A stretch of DNA of 64,000 bases from Sordaria brevicollis (GCA_033439795.1 JAUTDP010000006.1:2728001-2792000), one strand, 5' to 3'; positions 31,452 to 44,616 are shown, counted from the first letter of the stretch. Notes: a model not told the origin generated them from the letters alone. Numbers and translations: made by a program.

Positions 31452-33250
31452 ATGAAGCGATTCCCAACCGTCAATCCCTCCACCTGGCCATTGACCTGTC
31501 AGCGCAGGCTTCTGACAACAACACCAAGACAATTGCTCTCTGGAAGAGCACAACTAATCACAGCAGCAACGACACCACGGACATTCCCTCCGAAGTCGGA
31601 CCGAACTTTTCACTCAGCTTCATCTCACTTCTCACCCGCATCGTTGCCCTTCAAAAAATACACATTGCCTCACAAGAGCAAAATGTCAGACTCGGTTGAC
31701 CTACCGGCTTCCTCCAAGCCCGCCACCGGTCCCACTGTGCGCACGGCTTATATCGCCCTGGGCAGCAACCTCGGTGACAGGATAGGATGGATCGAAAAGG
31801 CTTGCAAGGAGATGGACGCCCGCGGTATCAAGGTGAAGCGGACCAGCTGTCTGTGGGAGACGGAGCCCATGTACGTCTTAGACCAGGATAGATTTGTCAA
31901 TGGAGCATGCGAGGTGTGTCTTGAATATCTCATGTCCTCATCCATCTGTGATATCCATACTGAACCATTTCCCAGGTGGAAACCACCCTAGAACCTCTCG
32001 AGCTTCTAGACGCACTTCAAGATATCGAAAACACCCTGGGTCGCAAAAAGATTATCGACAAGGGACCCCGTAACATCGACCTCGATATCTTGCTCTACGA
32101 AAACCTCAAGTTCGAACATGAACGTCTCACGATCCCCCACATTGGCATTCCCGAGCGTGAATTCGTTCTTCGTCCGCTAGCAGAGTAAGCCCTTCACTCA
32201 CCCCTTTTTCCCTCTGCCTTACCAACCGACCCCTCCCTCTTCACTAATCCTCATACTAACACCCATCACAGACTAATCCCCTCCAAACCCCTCGACCACA
32301 CCCGCCCCTGGACTCTAACCCGCGACCTCCTCTCCGCCCTCCCCCCCTCCTCCACACCCATCACCACCATGACCCCCCTTTCGTCTCACGGCCACCCGCC
32401 CATCCAAGCCCTCAACCCCTCCCGCAAAACGCACGTAATGGCCATCCTCAACATGACCCCCGACTCCTTTTCCGACGGCGGCCAGCACGGCTCTTCCACT
32501 TTGGAATCCACAATCCAATCCTTCCTCGACGCCGGCGCCACTATGATTGACGTAGGCGGCCAATCCACCGCTCCCCGCACCGTCCAAGTATCCGCCGAGG
32601 AAGAAACCGCCCGCGTAATTCCAGCGATCCGGATGATTCGCGAAAAATTCTCCCATCGCGACGTCCTCATCAGCGTCGACACCTACCGCGCGTCCGTTGC
32701 CGAAGCGGCCGTGGCAGCGGGGGCAGATATCGTCAACGATGTCAGCGGAGGAAGTATGGATCCCGAGATGCTCCCCACCGTCGCCCGTCTCGGGTCGACA
32801 ATCTGTCTGATGCACATGCGCGGCACGCCGGCGAATATGTCTTCCCTGAACGAGTACCCGGAAGAGAAGGGCGGGTTGATTGGTGGTATCGCAAGGGAAC
32901 TGGTGGATAGGGTAGCGGCGGCTGAAGCGGCGGGGATCAGGAGGTGGAGGATCGTGCTTGACCCCGGACTGGGGTTCGCGAAGGTTGGACCGCAGAATGT
33001 GGACGTGTTGAGACATTTGGAGGAACTCAGGAGCTGGCCGGGGTTGCAAGGGTTGCCGTGGCTGGTGGGATCGAGTAGGAAGAGCTTTATTGGACAGGTG
33101 ACGGGGGTGCCGACGCCGAAGGAGAGGATTTGGGGCACGGCGGCGACGGTGGCCGCGGCGGTGCAGGGTGGGGCGGATGTGGTGAGGGTGCATGATGTCA
33201 AGGAGATGGCGCAGGTGGTTGCTATGGCTGATGCTATTTGGAGGTATTGA
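31452..33250 (+). CDS. Bifunctional HPPK-DHPS folate synthesis enzyme, probably mitochondrial
   Basis: The protein combines hydroxymethyl-dihydropterin pyrophosphokinase and dihydropteroate synthase, consecutive steps of folate synthesis. Exons are 31452-31913, 31976-32184 and 32272-33250, giving 549 residues; both introns end in CAG and the second has TACTAAC. The first about 75 residues are Arg/Ser/Thr-rich without acidic residues (TPRQLLSGRAQLITAATTPR), a mitochondrial presequence. The HPPK part shows AYIALGSNLGDRIG and GPRNIDLDILLYE. The DHPS part shows MAILNMTPDSFSDGG, IDVGGQSTAPR, NDVSGGSMDPEMLP, LMHMRGTPANMS, VLDPGLGFAKVG and LVGSSRKSFIGQVTG. The dihydroneopterin aldolase domain found at the N terminus of yeast Fol1 is absent and must be encoded elsewhere. 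Confidence 0.95.
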
Positions 33251-33775
33251 GCGTGTTAGGGGCTGGAAAATGGGTTGGGTTTGTGTATATAATGGTTTTT
33301 AACAGCATGATGGGCCGGTTCAACAGCATGGGGCCCTGTATATAGGCTGGGATATCAGTTTGATGCTGGTGAAGTTGCTCATACAGAGGGTATCGAGCAA
33401 CAAGAGTCATTGAATCGATCAGAAAGTCAAAACTTCAAGCAACACGACCTGAATGCTTAAAGGAAGACTGGCTGGTTTCTATCTGTCCCATATTCTCTTC
33501 CCCGTATGTGTTGCGTATCACCTCAAGACCAAGGTCAGTTCCCTGGTTAGAGCTTGCCTCGCTCACAAGTCCTCGCATAACCTATTGAACCTGACAATAA
33601 AGTGAGGAACAGAGCGTCACAGGCATCTCTTGGGTCTCTAAGAATAGGGTAGTGCAGTTTCCAATGTGTTGTCTCAAGAACTGGTCGTCAAGCTCTGTAG
33701 ACCAGGATCCTGTCTCGAGAATGAGCTAGCAATCATAAGCTCCACTTCCCACCAAATCCTTCAACAACAACGATA
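33251..33775. other. Intergenic region
   Basis: 3' flank of the folate gene and 5' flank of the tRNA. No gene or clear signal is seen. Confidence 0.5.
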
Positions 33776-33849
33776 GGTCCGATGGTGTAGTTGGTTATCA
33801 CGTCAGTCTAACACACTGAAGGTCCCCAGATCGAGCCTGGGTCGGATCA
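33776..33849 (+). tRNA. tRNA-Val(AAC)
   Basis: The 74-nt sequence folds as a standard tRNA without an intron. The acceptor stem pairs GGTCCGA with TCGGATC (one G-T pair), the D arm contains TGGTGTAGTTGG (A box), the anticodon loop is CTAACAC with anticodon AAC, and the T arm pairs CCCAG with CTGGG around a B-box-like ATCGAGC loop. A T-rich stretch with a TTTT run follows about 20 nt downstream, suitable for RNA polymerase III termination. CCA is not encoded, as usual in eukaryotes. Confidence 0.95.
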
Positions 33850-36595
33850 CTTAAGTTATCAATCTTCTTCTTTTGCCGTTTCTGGTGATGAACTCCATTT
33901 TTTTCTTCCTACAAATCCCTATTGTTCTTTTGTTGGTCACTTCACGGTTTTCTTTCCTGTGTTTCCAATCCTTATGCAATGCTTATTTATCATTTCGAGT
34001 CCCTTCTTTCAGTGTGTGGTTTGACATTGTTCGTTTTTTTGTTTGTCGAGATTGGCATTGGGAAATGTCATTCTCGAGACCGCACACATCTTCCAAAAAA
34101 CGTCGATATGCTGCATGGACTCCCCCATTAAACCAACCAATATCCGACAACTGCTTGCTGAAAAAGTCAAGCAAAAGATACCTGAAAATACCTCCTGTAA
34201 ATTTCACTAGCCGTATCACCTTTTTCCGCGGAGGAAAACCATGAACTGGCAGGAATTCATCGAGTGACTTTCCATCATCTCATCGAAGTCCATCTCCAAT
34301 CTTCAACAACACCAACCTCGAAAAAGCAACGAAAACAAACCCAAAGCCATCTTTCACGCCTCCCTTCCAGAATCCACATCCCCGAAACCAACTCATCAGC
34401 CCCCCTCCCCCCAAACACGCCTCCGGACCGACTACAACACGCCTCAACACGCGCTTCGGGACTTCGAAACGCCCGGGGTATCTGCATCGAACCTTCTAAC
34501 CAGCCACTCCCCTGCTCTTTTCATGTAGGATGCCGGTGCACAACATCAAACTATCAGGGTAGGAAAAGCATGACGGCAGGAGGCATGGCTTTGATCTGAA
34601 GCCATGCAGCTCACTTCCATTCTCTTTTTTCAAGTACCTATAGTAATGGTTTAACATGCTGATTGCTTACTACGGGCCTCGGACACGGGATGAGGTGGAA
34701 GAAGCATGACTGCGAGGATGGGTAAAGGATCAGCCATTAGGAAAAGAGACCCTTACTCCCAGTCCGGGTCCGAGGAGTGAGAGTGAAGAGAGGCAGAGGG
34801 TGGTTAGGGACACTCCTCCCCCTCTTCTTTCTCATTGAGACTTGAGAAATGCTGAGTGTCTACCAAGTAGCTCGGTGTACCATTGCCCCCCCCACACACA
34901 CACACACCACCATCTTTAAGGCCCATCACCAAGCCAACGCCTCATAGATGCTGTTCGGCGAATTCTTCAGCAGTTGACCACTGAAGCAATCAAGCACTAC
35001 ACCTCCTCGAACCTCTTCGCTTCCAAACTTCTCTTCCATATGTCCGAGTGGATATTATTCCGTAATCCACCACCTACCACCCACAGACAGCAAGCCACGA
35101 AGCAGATTCAGAAGCCAGAGGTTTGAGTCAGCCCCAGATCCCCATGACAGACCACGCAGGCTTACCACCATCTTCCCTCGACCGAAGCATTCCTAGACGC
35201 CAGCCTTCGGATCTCGAGCCGTGTCTGTTCTCGGATAAGCCCCTTAAGCCCCTCTTCTTTACCTACTCTCGAGATCCTTGTTTGCTTACTGTGTATCTTT
35301 CTTCCGTTATGTTGACCTCCTGGTGACCATAGCTACTTCTCATCGATAGAAGTGACTTTGAAGACCTCACAGCCTGGTGACTCTCAATTTCTGCCCTCTC
35401 CTCGTTTCCTACATGTCGATGCTTGTTGTCCGCTCCCTGTGTTTTTCTTCCCGTCCTCATCACGTCCTTCGTGTCCTTCGTCCCCTGTGCTCTCGCTTCC
35501 CTGCCTCCCCATGCCGTGTCACCAAGACCAACCAGACTAACGACTCTCGGCCAGTCCTTGTCTCATCGACATGTATAGACCCGAGAAAGATGCGGATCCA
35601 GTTAGTATAAGTGATACAAGTTTTCCAATCCGCGTCGAGGAAGGCCAGTGACGGGGAGGAATGCCTTGTTGTGACTTGGAAGCGATGGGTTGGTGTGCTG
35701 ACGTGGAAACAGGATAGATGGTCGGGACACTTCAATGTTTGAATAGTAAACGAATCTGTGGGTTTAGTATTAGCTCGAATTGATAAAGTAGCAGCATCAA
35801 AGAAAATCCTGACAGTGAACAAAGGGAACTTACTCGGGAAAGATCGAAGATCAGCGACACGCCGGTGCCACTCGCGTGTCGGTGAGACAAAACAATGGCA
35901 GGAAACCACGCGTCCAGTCGATATGTTTCTGCCTGTCACCGATAAGAGCACAAGATCACCAGCGCCTGTTGAACGACGTCAAGACACCTACAACGTTCCC
36001 CATGGGGAAAGTCTCACAATGGAACTAACGTCGTGCAAAGGTTGACATCTTATTTGACTTCAAGGATAATTAGGAACAAGAATATTAGGATGACTGACTT
36101 TCGACGCAATAAAAACACAACAAAAGTAAATCACTCAAAACGCCTCAAGGGTCAAGCCCTGGCGGTATATCCCTTTTTTGTTACCCGAAGCATACAGAGA
36201 GAGGTTCGTGAATGCAAGTGTATGTGGTCCGTCTTTCTTATCAACGCAAACGGACAAAGCCGCCATACTATACTGCCTTCCCAATTCCCTACTCCTTTTC
36301 GCCAACAACACCCCAAACCTCCCGAAGAAAAACAAGTAACCAGTGCCTATTCGCCCAGAGCGTCCAATGTAAATCCAGCGCTCAAAGAGGTATCGTGGAG
36401 AAACAAAGTTATGTCCAGAGTCTAACAAGCATCCCAACTTTGCACAAAAAAAAAGAAATTTGAGGGAGCCACCATGGCGATTTCGGTCTGTCGTGTCTCA
36501 TGTCTCGTAGTAAAGCAATAGTGCCCTTGAGCTACCGGTAGATATCCGGTGAAGCCCTTTCAAGTAGTTCAAAGGCTTGATTCCACGGCGAGGGT
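33850..36595. other. Intergenic region, no gene seen
   Basis: About 2.7 kb with only short open frames on both strands. A C7 run followed by a CA repeat occurs near 34886-34910. Probably non-coding. Confidence 0.5.
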
Positions 36596-37469
36596 TTAGA
36601 GAAGGGCGGCGAGACCGGCGGCAGCCAGGAGGAGAGCACCAGCGGGCTTGGCAATGCTGCCAGCGCCAGTGGCGATCTCGGACTGGGTGGGCTGAGGAGA
36701 GACGACCACGACGGAGGTGCTGTTAGCACCGGTGGGGGCGCCGCCAGTAGGAACAAGGACGACAGAGGAAGAGGAGATCACAGGGATGGTGATGGCGGGG
36801 GCAGAGGAGGTGGTGTTGAGAACGATGGCGCTGGTCGTGACGGGAACAACGATGACGGAGCTGGTAGTGGTAGAAACGACGCTGCTGGTGGTGGTGGTCT
36901 CGACAGCGCTAGAGGTAGTGGTGGAGCTGGCGACAGAGGAAGTCGAGCTGGTGGAGGTAGAGGTAGCCTCAGCGGTCTGGGAGACAAGGCCGGAGTCAAC
37001 ACCGTAGGCACGGGCGCACTCCTCAAGGCCCATGCCATCGGGGCAGCACCAGGTCTCCTGATCGTTGTCGGCAGCGCAGTAGTAGCCAGCATCGCACGAG
37101 CCTGTGTGAAGATCTTGATTAGCATCACGGTTGATCGATCGCATATCAACAAGCCAGGGTAAACTTACTGCCAGAACCATTAGGGCAGCAGATCTGAGCA
37201 GCGGCGGGGTTGAAGCAGTGGACAGAGTCGTCCTTGGAGGCGCAAGTCTCGAAACCAGCACCGCAGGCCTCGGCGCAAGTGTTGCCGGTACCGCAGATGG
37301 TCTGCTCGGGCTGGTATCCGGGGTTGTCCTGGCGGCGGACGACGCCGAAGAGCTGACGGACGGAGGTCTTGTGAAGCTTAGCGGCCTTGTAGGGCATGCG
37401 GAGGGGCTCGGCGACGGCCTGAGCGGCAAGGGCGAGAGCCGCGAGAGCAGTGAAGGACTTGGCAAGCAT
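36596..37469 (-). CDS. Cysteine-rich, Ser/Thr-rich GPI-anchored surface protein
   Basis: Two exons (37469-37169 and 37101-36596) joined by a 67-nt phase-1 intron (GTAAGT...GCTAATC...ACAG) encode 268 residues. MLAKSFTALAALALAAQAVA is a clear signal peptide. The mature N-terminal part has many cysteines in pairs and patterns such as ICGTGNTCAEACGAGFETC, QICCPNGSG, CDAGYYCAADN and WCCPDGMGLEEC, resembling small disulfide-rich surface domains. From about residue 145 the chain is a Ser/Thr/Val stalk for heavy O-glycosylation, and the C terminus (GALLLAAAGLAALL) is a GPI signal. It likely sits on the plasma membrane or in the wall. No enzymatic motif is visible. Confidence 0.88.
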
Positions 37470-40400
37470 CTTGACTGATTGTTGTGTTGGTGATATTCGC
37501 GATCGAGTAAAAGACGGTCGGGGGAGGTCGATTAGATATTTAGGACGCGTGCGTCGTTAATGGTGTCACGTAGGTGATGCTGAGAAACGAATGTCGTAGA
37601 GTAGCGAGACTCTTGTTTGCTTGTAGGGAGCGGCAGGTTGTTCAAGGACAACAAGATGAAGGCGAAATTGAATCAGAGGTTAAGGCGAAAAAGAAGGGGA
37701 AAACGAAAAGGAGGGCGACGGGGAGAGGAGGGGAGTGGATGGGGAATCAAATATGAATCCACGCACCGACAAAGAGGAGCCCTGTGCAGGGTGTGCAGGG
37801 CCTGGGACCGCCTGGAAAGGGAAGCTAGCGACCGCTCCAACGCTGCAAACCTGGGGGTGCAGTAGGGGAAGGGGCTACTGGGGCCGCCCACTTTGGGGGA
37901 AACGAATGGGTCCTCTCGGCCCTCTCTGACTGCAACCTGCTTGTTACCCCGGCAAGCGCCCACAGGTACCCCTACACTGTGAACTTGCGGTCAAGGTACT
38001 TGGCCGCTTGACGTGCACAAGCATCCAATCTCCTTAATTTTAAGATTGGGCGCCCAGAAAGGACGGGGTTCCCTGTGCTCTCGGCACTCTCCTTCCTCGC
38101 CGCCCAATCGTCGCGTCGCCCACAGAACGGTACCTGCGTCTGGGTGTCTGGGTGTGCGTTGTTCCTGGCAGGAAGCAACCCTTCCCTTTTCCTTCGCGAC
38201 CAAACAGCAACCAGAGAAGGAGCCCTCGCAGCCGCCCCGCGTCATGGACTTTTTCTTCCTTTTCCCTTTTCTCATGGCCAATTTGCTAACATGTGCTGGA
38301 CCTCAACTGGGTGTGCATGTCGCTTGCCTGTCAAATCTCATCTTATGGAAGTCTTGGACTGAATGCGCCTTATTTGCGCATGCCGATAAGTTGCTATTTT
38401 ATCATCACTCATCACCACCTCCTCCCTTGGGACTCTCCTCTCGATTCTTCTGCCCCTGACCCGACCCTTCTTCCACTTGGAAAAGTGATAATGGGTCGCT
38501 TCCCATATCAAGAGCAAGCAAGAGCAAATAACCGGGTGGGGGCCAAGAAGGGCCGGCTGTTGTTGCTAGACTTGACCCAGCCAGATCGTCGCATCGCGCA
38601 AATGAAGCATCCGGCGGGCGGGACGCTGGGTGCGTCTGGCCTGCGCCTGGCAAATAGCGCCGCGCCGTCTGAAATTTGGACCTCATGCTCCCGGCCATTA
38701 TCGGTGGTGTTAACCACTTCGGTGATGGTTCTTCACCTTTTCACCTCTTCAACAGCAACTCCATCTCGATTCTTCAATGGTGGCCCGGAATCACTGGCGT
38801 TGGCCACGGTGATGAACTGGAGAGGTAAACACCGGATGGGACGGAGAAGGCCCAAATTGACGGTGCGGTCAGTGATTGACAGTGCAGCGCATATCCTCGT
38901 CGGCCGCTCCCGCCGTGCTCCATTTGTCAAATGTCAGTGATGAGCGATCATCATCAAGCCAACATCTAAGAATTGTCGCTGCCATTGTTTGCTTTTCTTG
39001 TTTCTAAATCGAGGGGTCAAAGGAATTTGTTGCCATGGAAGGAACTTGAACAATCCGGAAAGTACCCGAGAAAGGACTTGCTCTTTCTTTGCAATGTTTC
39101 ACTCAAAGGGATGGTCTTGCGGCGCATAGAGTGCCTAGCGGTTCTTGGAAATTGCTGCATGTTTTGGGGTCCCGTCTTTTTTCATCTTTCTTTCACTTTC
39201 TCAGGGTCGCGACCAACATCGGTGATTCCCAGGCACAGCAATTTGATTGGCTGCTTCTTTCCGCCGTTGTCCACCAAACCGAAAGCCCGTTTCAGCCAAG
39301 ATCTACTGTGGCCCGTGCTTTCTGCAATTGACCGCTGACAAGGATCTTGCTTTCTTCTTCAACAATGCTGCTTCCTTTTTTCCTTTCTTCCACTTCCCAC
39401 TCCAGCTCGAGGGACTCACCCCCGAATCGTGGGGTGCAATTTGCTTCCTCACAGAACTTGCTTCCTGAGAATTGCGATGGAGAGTCAGTCATTTGCCCTT
39501 GCCATACGTCATCCAGCCACACATGTCCAACGCCACACAATCTTTCAGTCGCCAGTCAGTGCAGTCAGACCGCACTGAGCATTGGACCAACAGCGAACGA
39601 GGAACCAGAGCCAACGCTTTTTCCTCGACCAACGTCCAAAACAAGCGCCGGTGGGGATGCCACGCGCTTGTTCAAACATGCCATGCGGAACGAAACCGCG
39701 GAATATCAGTAGTGTTGATCCAAGTCATAGAGGGAGTACTACTGCAAACCTAGTATGATCGCACCGGAAGTAGTCGAAGAGAGTGGTGATCAGCACAAGA
39801 CTCGGGACATGGATATGTACCAGATTGAAGAGGACCGTTCACCCATGGTCGCAAAGCATGGCCGACAAGACCACAAATGCGCTCAACTGAGCCATTTCTG
39901 GCCTTGGGACGAGGAGGGCTCAGAAATGCCATCAAGTCAAAAGATTGCCCAGCGATGTGGTTGTGTCGATGTATTGAAAACTCCACCGAGGTCACACCAC
40001 AAAGCTCTATGGGGGAGCTGCTTGGGTTCGCCCTGGACACTCCTCGATAGCGCAAAACGGCGAGTATTATTATCACCAGCGTTGTTTTTCTTTTTTCTTT
40101 TTTTTTTTTTTTCATGGGGGGGGGGGAAGCCGAAGTAGTTTCCCAGCAGCGAAATATTTTTTTTTTCCTCTTACCCCCTCTCGAGACTTCACAACGCCCT
40201 TCATGATAACATCCACCCACTCTTTTCCCAGCCCCAGGTTCACAGTCAAGCGACATAGCGTTTGCATTTTCTGCTTCTCAACGACCCTGGATGCACGAAA
40301 GTTGTTCATGCAGCTCTCATATTTGTGCTCTGCTATAAAACCTTCATCGGCCATCCTCCTTGGAGACAATCTAAGCGGCCGAAAAGATGTTGGGAAAATG

Positions 40401-40611
40401 GAAACCAAACGACTGTGAGAAAGGAAACCTGCGAGTGCTGAAACCATATTGAAAGCAGAAACAACCAGCGTCCGGTCAGATGAAGTCCATCACTACCCCA
40501 GCCTAACCAACATCCACCACGGTCCCATCGCCCAACATTTCATCCACCGATACTTGGCCGTCCCTTGTTGCTACACAGCCAGTTGAGTCGTGTACACTGC
40601 AGGCCACACAA
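37470..40611. other. Intergenic region, no gene seen
   Basis: About 3.1 kb. Short open frames overlap on both strands without consistent protein-like character. A T-run (about 40095-40112) followed by a G8-9 run lies near 40120. The region includes the promoter of the gene at 36596-37469. Confidence 0.5.
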
Positions 40612-41410
40612 CTAACAACTAGCCTTCGCAACAATAACCGCCCAATTCCCCTCCATCTTGACCCTCCCAGCTACATCATTTCCCGTGTTACAGATCTCCA
40701 CCACCTGCTTAGCCGCATCGGCAATCTGTCTGTAGCTATGGAGTTCGAGTGTGTAGGAGTTCTGCCACCAGCATATTAGTTAGCACTCATTCCACCGATT
40801 CACCCCATCCCCTTTTCCCTTCCCTTCTCCCCTATGCAGGCATATCCCCCAACCCCAAGAAACCCAAACCAATTTTCCTTTCAAATCGAAAATGGGGAAA
40901 GGGAAGGATAACTCACCATATTACACCACCAAATCGCAGAATTATAACTACAACTAACCCTCCCACAATTCGCATACTGCCCACTTCCACTGTACGGTCC
41001 GTTCTTCGGTTTTCCCGGCACGCCATAGAGGTACCTGATCCCCTCTTCGATGCGCTTCTTGGAGCAGTAGGGGTAGCCGCCGGGACATTCCATTTGGAGC
41101 CAGCGCTTGGCGAGGATGTCAGTGGCAGGGTTGGGGGAGGTAGGGGTGGTAATGGTGCGGGTGTCAAAGTCAACGTTGGGGAAAGGGTTGGCAGCGCGGT
41201 TGTCGAGAGTGGGAGGTATGTTGTCGGAGGGGATGGCGATGGCGTGGACGATGGTGCCGAGCTGGGGAGGGGAGGGTTAGTTGGGTTGAAGGACATGAGG
41301 GACTTGGGCTATGGAAGGACGGGACTGAGACTGAGAAGCTATGTGCAACTCACTTGCAGGATCGCAACCACGGCGACCATGAGGAAGGTGGTGAGGCTTT
41401 GGAAAGGCAT
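40612..41410 (-). CDS. Small secreted cysteine-rich protein
   Basis: Three exons (41410-41354, 41261-40917, 40761-40612) encode 183 residues; the introns (92 and 155 nt) have GTGAGT donors and CAG acceptors and are both phase 0. Residues 1-27 (MPFQSLTTFLMVAVVAILQ, then LGTIVHAIA) are a signal peptide interrupted by intron 1. A Pro/Thr-rich propeptide-like part ends at AKR, a possible Kex2 site. The mature domain carries MECPGGYPYCSKKRIEEGI, NCGRVSCSYNSAIWWCN, then IADAAKQVVEICN and a final NWAVIVAKASC. The SCSYNSAIWWCN / NWxVIV pattern is, as I recall, shared by many fungal small secreted proteins. Function is unknown; effector-like or antifungal roles are possible but unproven. Confidence 0.85.
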
Positions 41411-42719
41411 GTTGTCTCTTCGATGTTGCGAGAGCAGTGGTCAGGATTTCTTGCTGAGGATTTGGATTGTCGACTGGATGCAAGAGGTACTCGATCGACC
41501 TGGATCTCGATATCCTAATGGTCTGAAAATGAAGTCGGATTCATCTCCCTTTTATACACCTTCACACCCTCTACGAAGTGAATGCCATCAACCTACGAAC
41601 CTGCCATTCACGGCTGCCGTCAAGAGTGACAATCCGTGAATGTATGTGATCCAAAAGAAGCCCCAGCGATATCACTCCCGCATTGGATCTCCCCTGGCGT
41701 TCACTATCTTCCCTTCACATTTCCGGAGTACATTTCACATCGTGAGTGGCTAGAGTGCCAAATCCCAAGACATGTTCACGATGAAGTTTCCGCATTTGAA
41801 ATCCCATGACAAAGTCCGATGTTGTGAATTTCCTCATTCTCCCACACCTCAAATCCATCACAGGGTGGTGACTATTGACTCCAAAGGTATGTGACGACTA
41901 TAGTGGCGTCTGGAGCCGTGAACGCCATCCGCCATCCACGCGGCTCGTTGGTGATGAGATTCGACAACCATTATACTTTCCCCGCAACACGGCTTGCGTC
42001 TAGATCATAACCCCTCATCGGGTTACCAAAGTCCCGTAGATAGATGTAGATTCAGCACAACGAACGACTCGGATCAGGGATTGATTGGTATTCAAACTCT
42101 TATTGATTCGGTTGCCCTTGTCTTGATATTTCAAGGAGCAATTGAGTTCATTGGTATCTAGACTCAATCCGGTGACAGCTTCAGTCTAGGCCCGGTCCAT
42201 ACGCTCGTCTGTCCCAGGTTAAGCCACTTAATCGGTATTTAGTGGTCAGTCACATTGCTGAGAATCTGTTTCATTGACGGCGTGATGAAATGGTTTGCAA
42301 CCTAGAAAAGGGGTAGTTGCAAATGAGATTTTACACCACGCGGCACGGAAACATTCACAGGGTCGCATCTACTGACGGGCCAGCTTTGGCATCAATCACC
42401 TTCACAACGGTGAAAATTGAGACGAGGAAGGCAGGATACTTGACACTGACGAGCACTAAAGATGGGAGCAGTCTAAACCGTACTTGATCGGCTGAGATCC
42501 CTCGCACGTGTTTTCAAGACAGTGTTCCTAGTGGCGGTAGGAAGCTTGATGACAATTTACCCCTCGGGACAATGGCAGAAAACGAGGGGCCGTCGAAGAC
42601 AGTCGGTATTGGTGTTTGATATTGCTGTATCAAATTCTTCATATCCTTACGCTTCAACTCTAGTCTTCGCTGCTTTTGAAGACACCTCTTCACAGAAATA
42701 CCTTCTCTCATCAACACCA
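41411..42719. other. Intergenic region
   Basis: About 1.3 kb between the small secreted protein's start and the 3' end of the next minus-strand gene. No gene seen; it probably contains the secreted protein's promoter. Confidence 0.5.
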
Positions 42720-44616
42720 TCAACAAACAGCAAACCACCTCCCCCTCCCCTTCCTCACCCCCCTTACATGCTTCTCCAAGTACTTCCCCTTTTCCACCAA
42801 CACCTCATACCTCTCCCCGTTCAGCCTATACTTTTCCTCCTCAACTCCCAACACCACAGTCTCCACCTTCCCCCAATCCAACTTCCAATCTACTCGATCC
42901 CCTCCCTCCCCTCCATCTTCCCCTTCTGCCGTTGCTCCCCCTCGCCCTCCCCTTGCCGGTCCCCCGGGCTGGTCCCCATCCCAATCCCCCTCCGGCCCCC
43001 TCGTCACAGCCCACAACCCCTCCCACCACCCACTACACCCTCTCAAATCCAACCACTCCAGCCTATACCACGCCTTACTCAACTTCCTCAGCACAAAAAT
43101 GGCTTCCGACCAATCGTTATCGAGCGAGTGGCTGTACGGTCCCGTGCCACCGACCTGGATCCTTCTTCCCTGGGGATTAACAACGGACGCGTATTTCGCG
43201 TTGGGCGTCAGGGAAGGTTCGGGCCAGTTAGCCAAGGACAGGTGAGTGAGGGTCGGGTGGTGAGATGCGAAAGCGAGGAGGTGCCGCCAGGAGGGTAAGT
43301 TCTGGTGGTCCCGGAAGAAGGTGCCTGGGGTGCTGCTGAGGATGGCGGAGGAGGTGGGATCGGGAGGGAGGGCGAGGGAGAGGTGGGTTAGGTTTGGGAG
43401 GATGGAGCGGGGGATGTTGGGAATATCGGGCTGGAGTTCGTCCTCTTCGGAGTCTTCAAAGTCTTCCCAGGAGTCCTTTGGTTCGGTGGATTTGGCGGGG
43501 ATGGCGGGTTTGGGTGGGAAGAGCAGGCTGGTTAGGTCGCGGAGGGAGAGGGAGGGGCCGAGGGAGTGGGAGAGGTCGAGACGGTGAAAGTCTTTGTTGG
43601 TGATGCTGGGGTCGGGGTAGTTCTCCTCTAGCAGCTCGTCCTCGTCTTCATCGCCTTCTTGCTTCTGTGGAGGAAGGAGAAGGGCTTTGAGATCTGTCAG
43701 GGTGAGGTGGCCGGGATCCCTCCAAATGCTGAGATACACCACCAGTGCTTCTCGGAGATGCGTAGGCAGGCTGTAGAGATAGTAATGACAGTACTCTCGT
43801 TGAAAGTCCCAGCTGTGTGCAAAATGCCGGAGAGCCAGGTCGACCAAACTCCTTTTGGCGGGGAGATACAGCCCAGGCAGCATGTGCTGATCCAGTTGCC
43901 GGTTTGAGCTCGATTCACGAGGCACTGTGGAAACTATCTCTTCTGTCCGAGGACCGAGCCAGCTCGGCGGAGGTGCCGGACCGGCAGGCAACCTCCTACC
44001 GAGGGCATCCACACGGGGTCCACCACCCCGGCCCCGGCCCGGACGCGGCCTAGGCGCCGGTGTCTCGGGTAGCTGTAAAATGTCCCGGATGACCGGTGGC
44101 ACCGTCGGCCGAACATCTAATGCGCTCTGAGCATTACTATTGTTAACTTTCACGCCGAGCCGGCGCAAGTCAGCGAGCAGCTGGTTGACATTACGACCTT
44201 CTGATTCACCTAATGTGAATATGTTAGTATACATCAAGCCATGCTAGATACACCATGTCCACCCTCTTGGCATCCATCACCGGTGTATGATGCAGTCTCT
44301 GCCAAGGGCATCGGACGAGGCTCGAGGAGCACCATGGCTTTGCGGGTCATGCACCCGTCCATTCACCGGATTAGACAGACAGACAGGGGGGTGACGAACA
44401 AGGAGGGCTGGCTATCAGGGTAGGGCAAAGGGATGATAGGGAATGGAGATGACAGGTGGGTTTGATGGGCTACACAAGAGAGAGAGTGGTGTAGCAGTTC
44501 AGTTCAGGTAACGCACCATTTTGGCTGCCGGCGCCCGCAGCGGTGGAGCTCAACGAAGCTGGAGCAGTTGATGGCGGCTTGGAGTATTGTTTGAACTGGG
44601 CTCTTTTCTTCGGCAT
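42720..44616 (-). CDS. Conserved fungal protein of unknown function, leucine-rich-repeat-like
   Basis: Two exons: 44616-44517 encodes MPKKRAQFKQYSKPPSTAPA and a short Ser/Ala-rich tail, then a 307-nt intron (GTGCGT...TACTAAC...TTAG, phase 1) leads to 44209-42720, giving 529 residues. Early in exon 2 the motif NVNQLLADLRRLGV resembles the VNELLAQLR motif I remember from fungal orthologues. Later parts alternate loops and leucine-rich lines such as HLTLTDLKALLLP, LRDLTSLLFPPK, ILPNLTHLSLALPPD and TLTHLSLANWPEP, as in irregular leucine-rich repeats, then LEWLDLRGCSGWWEGLW. A disordered Gly/Arg stretch occurs near residues 90-110 and an acidic one in the middle. No signal peptide. The role is unknown. 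Confidence 0.85.

Noticed and set aside
32315..33193. 292-codon minus-strand frame rich in His/Arg/Gly
   Set aside because: It is the antisense shadow of the DHPS domain.
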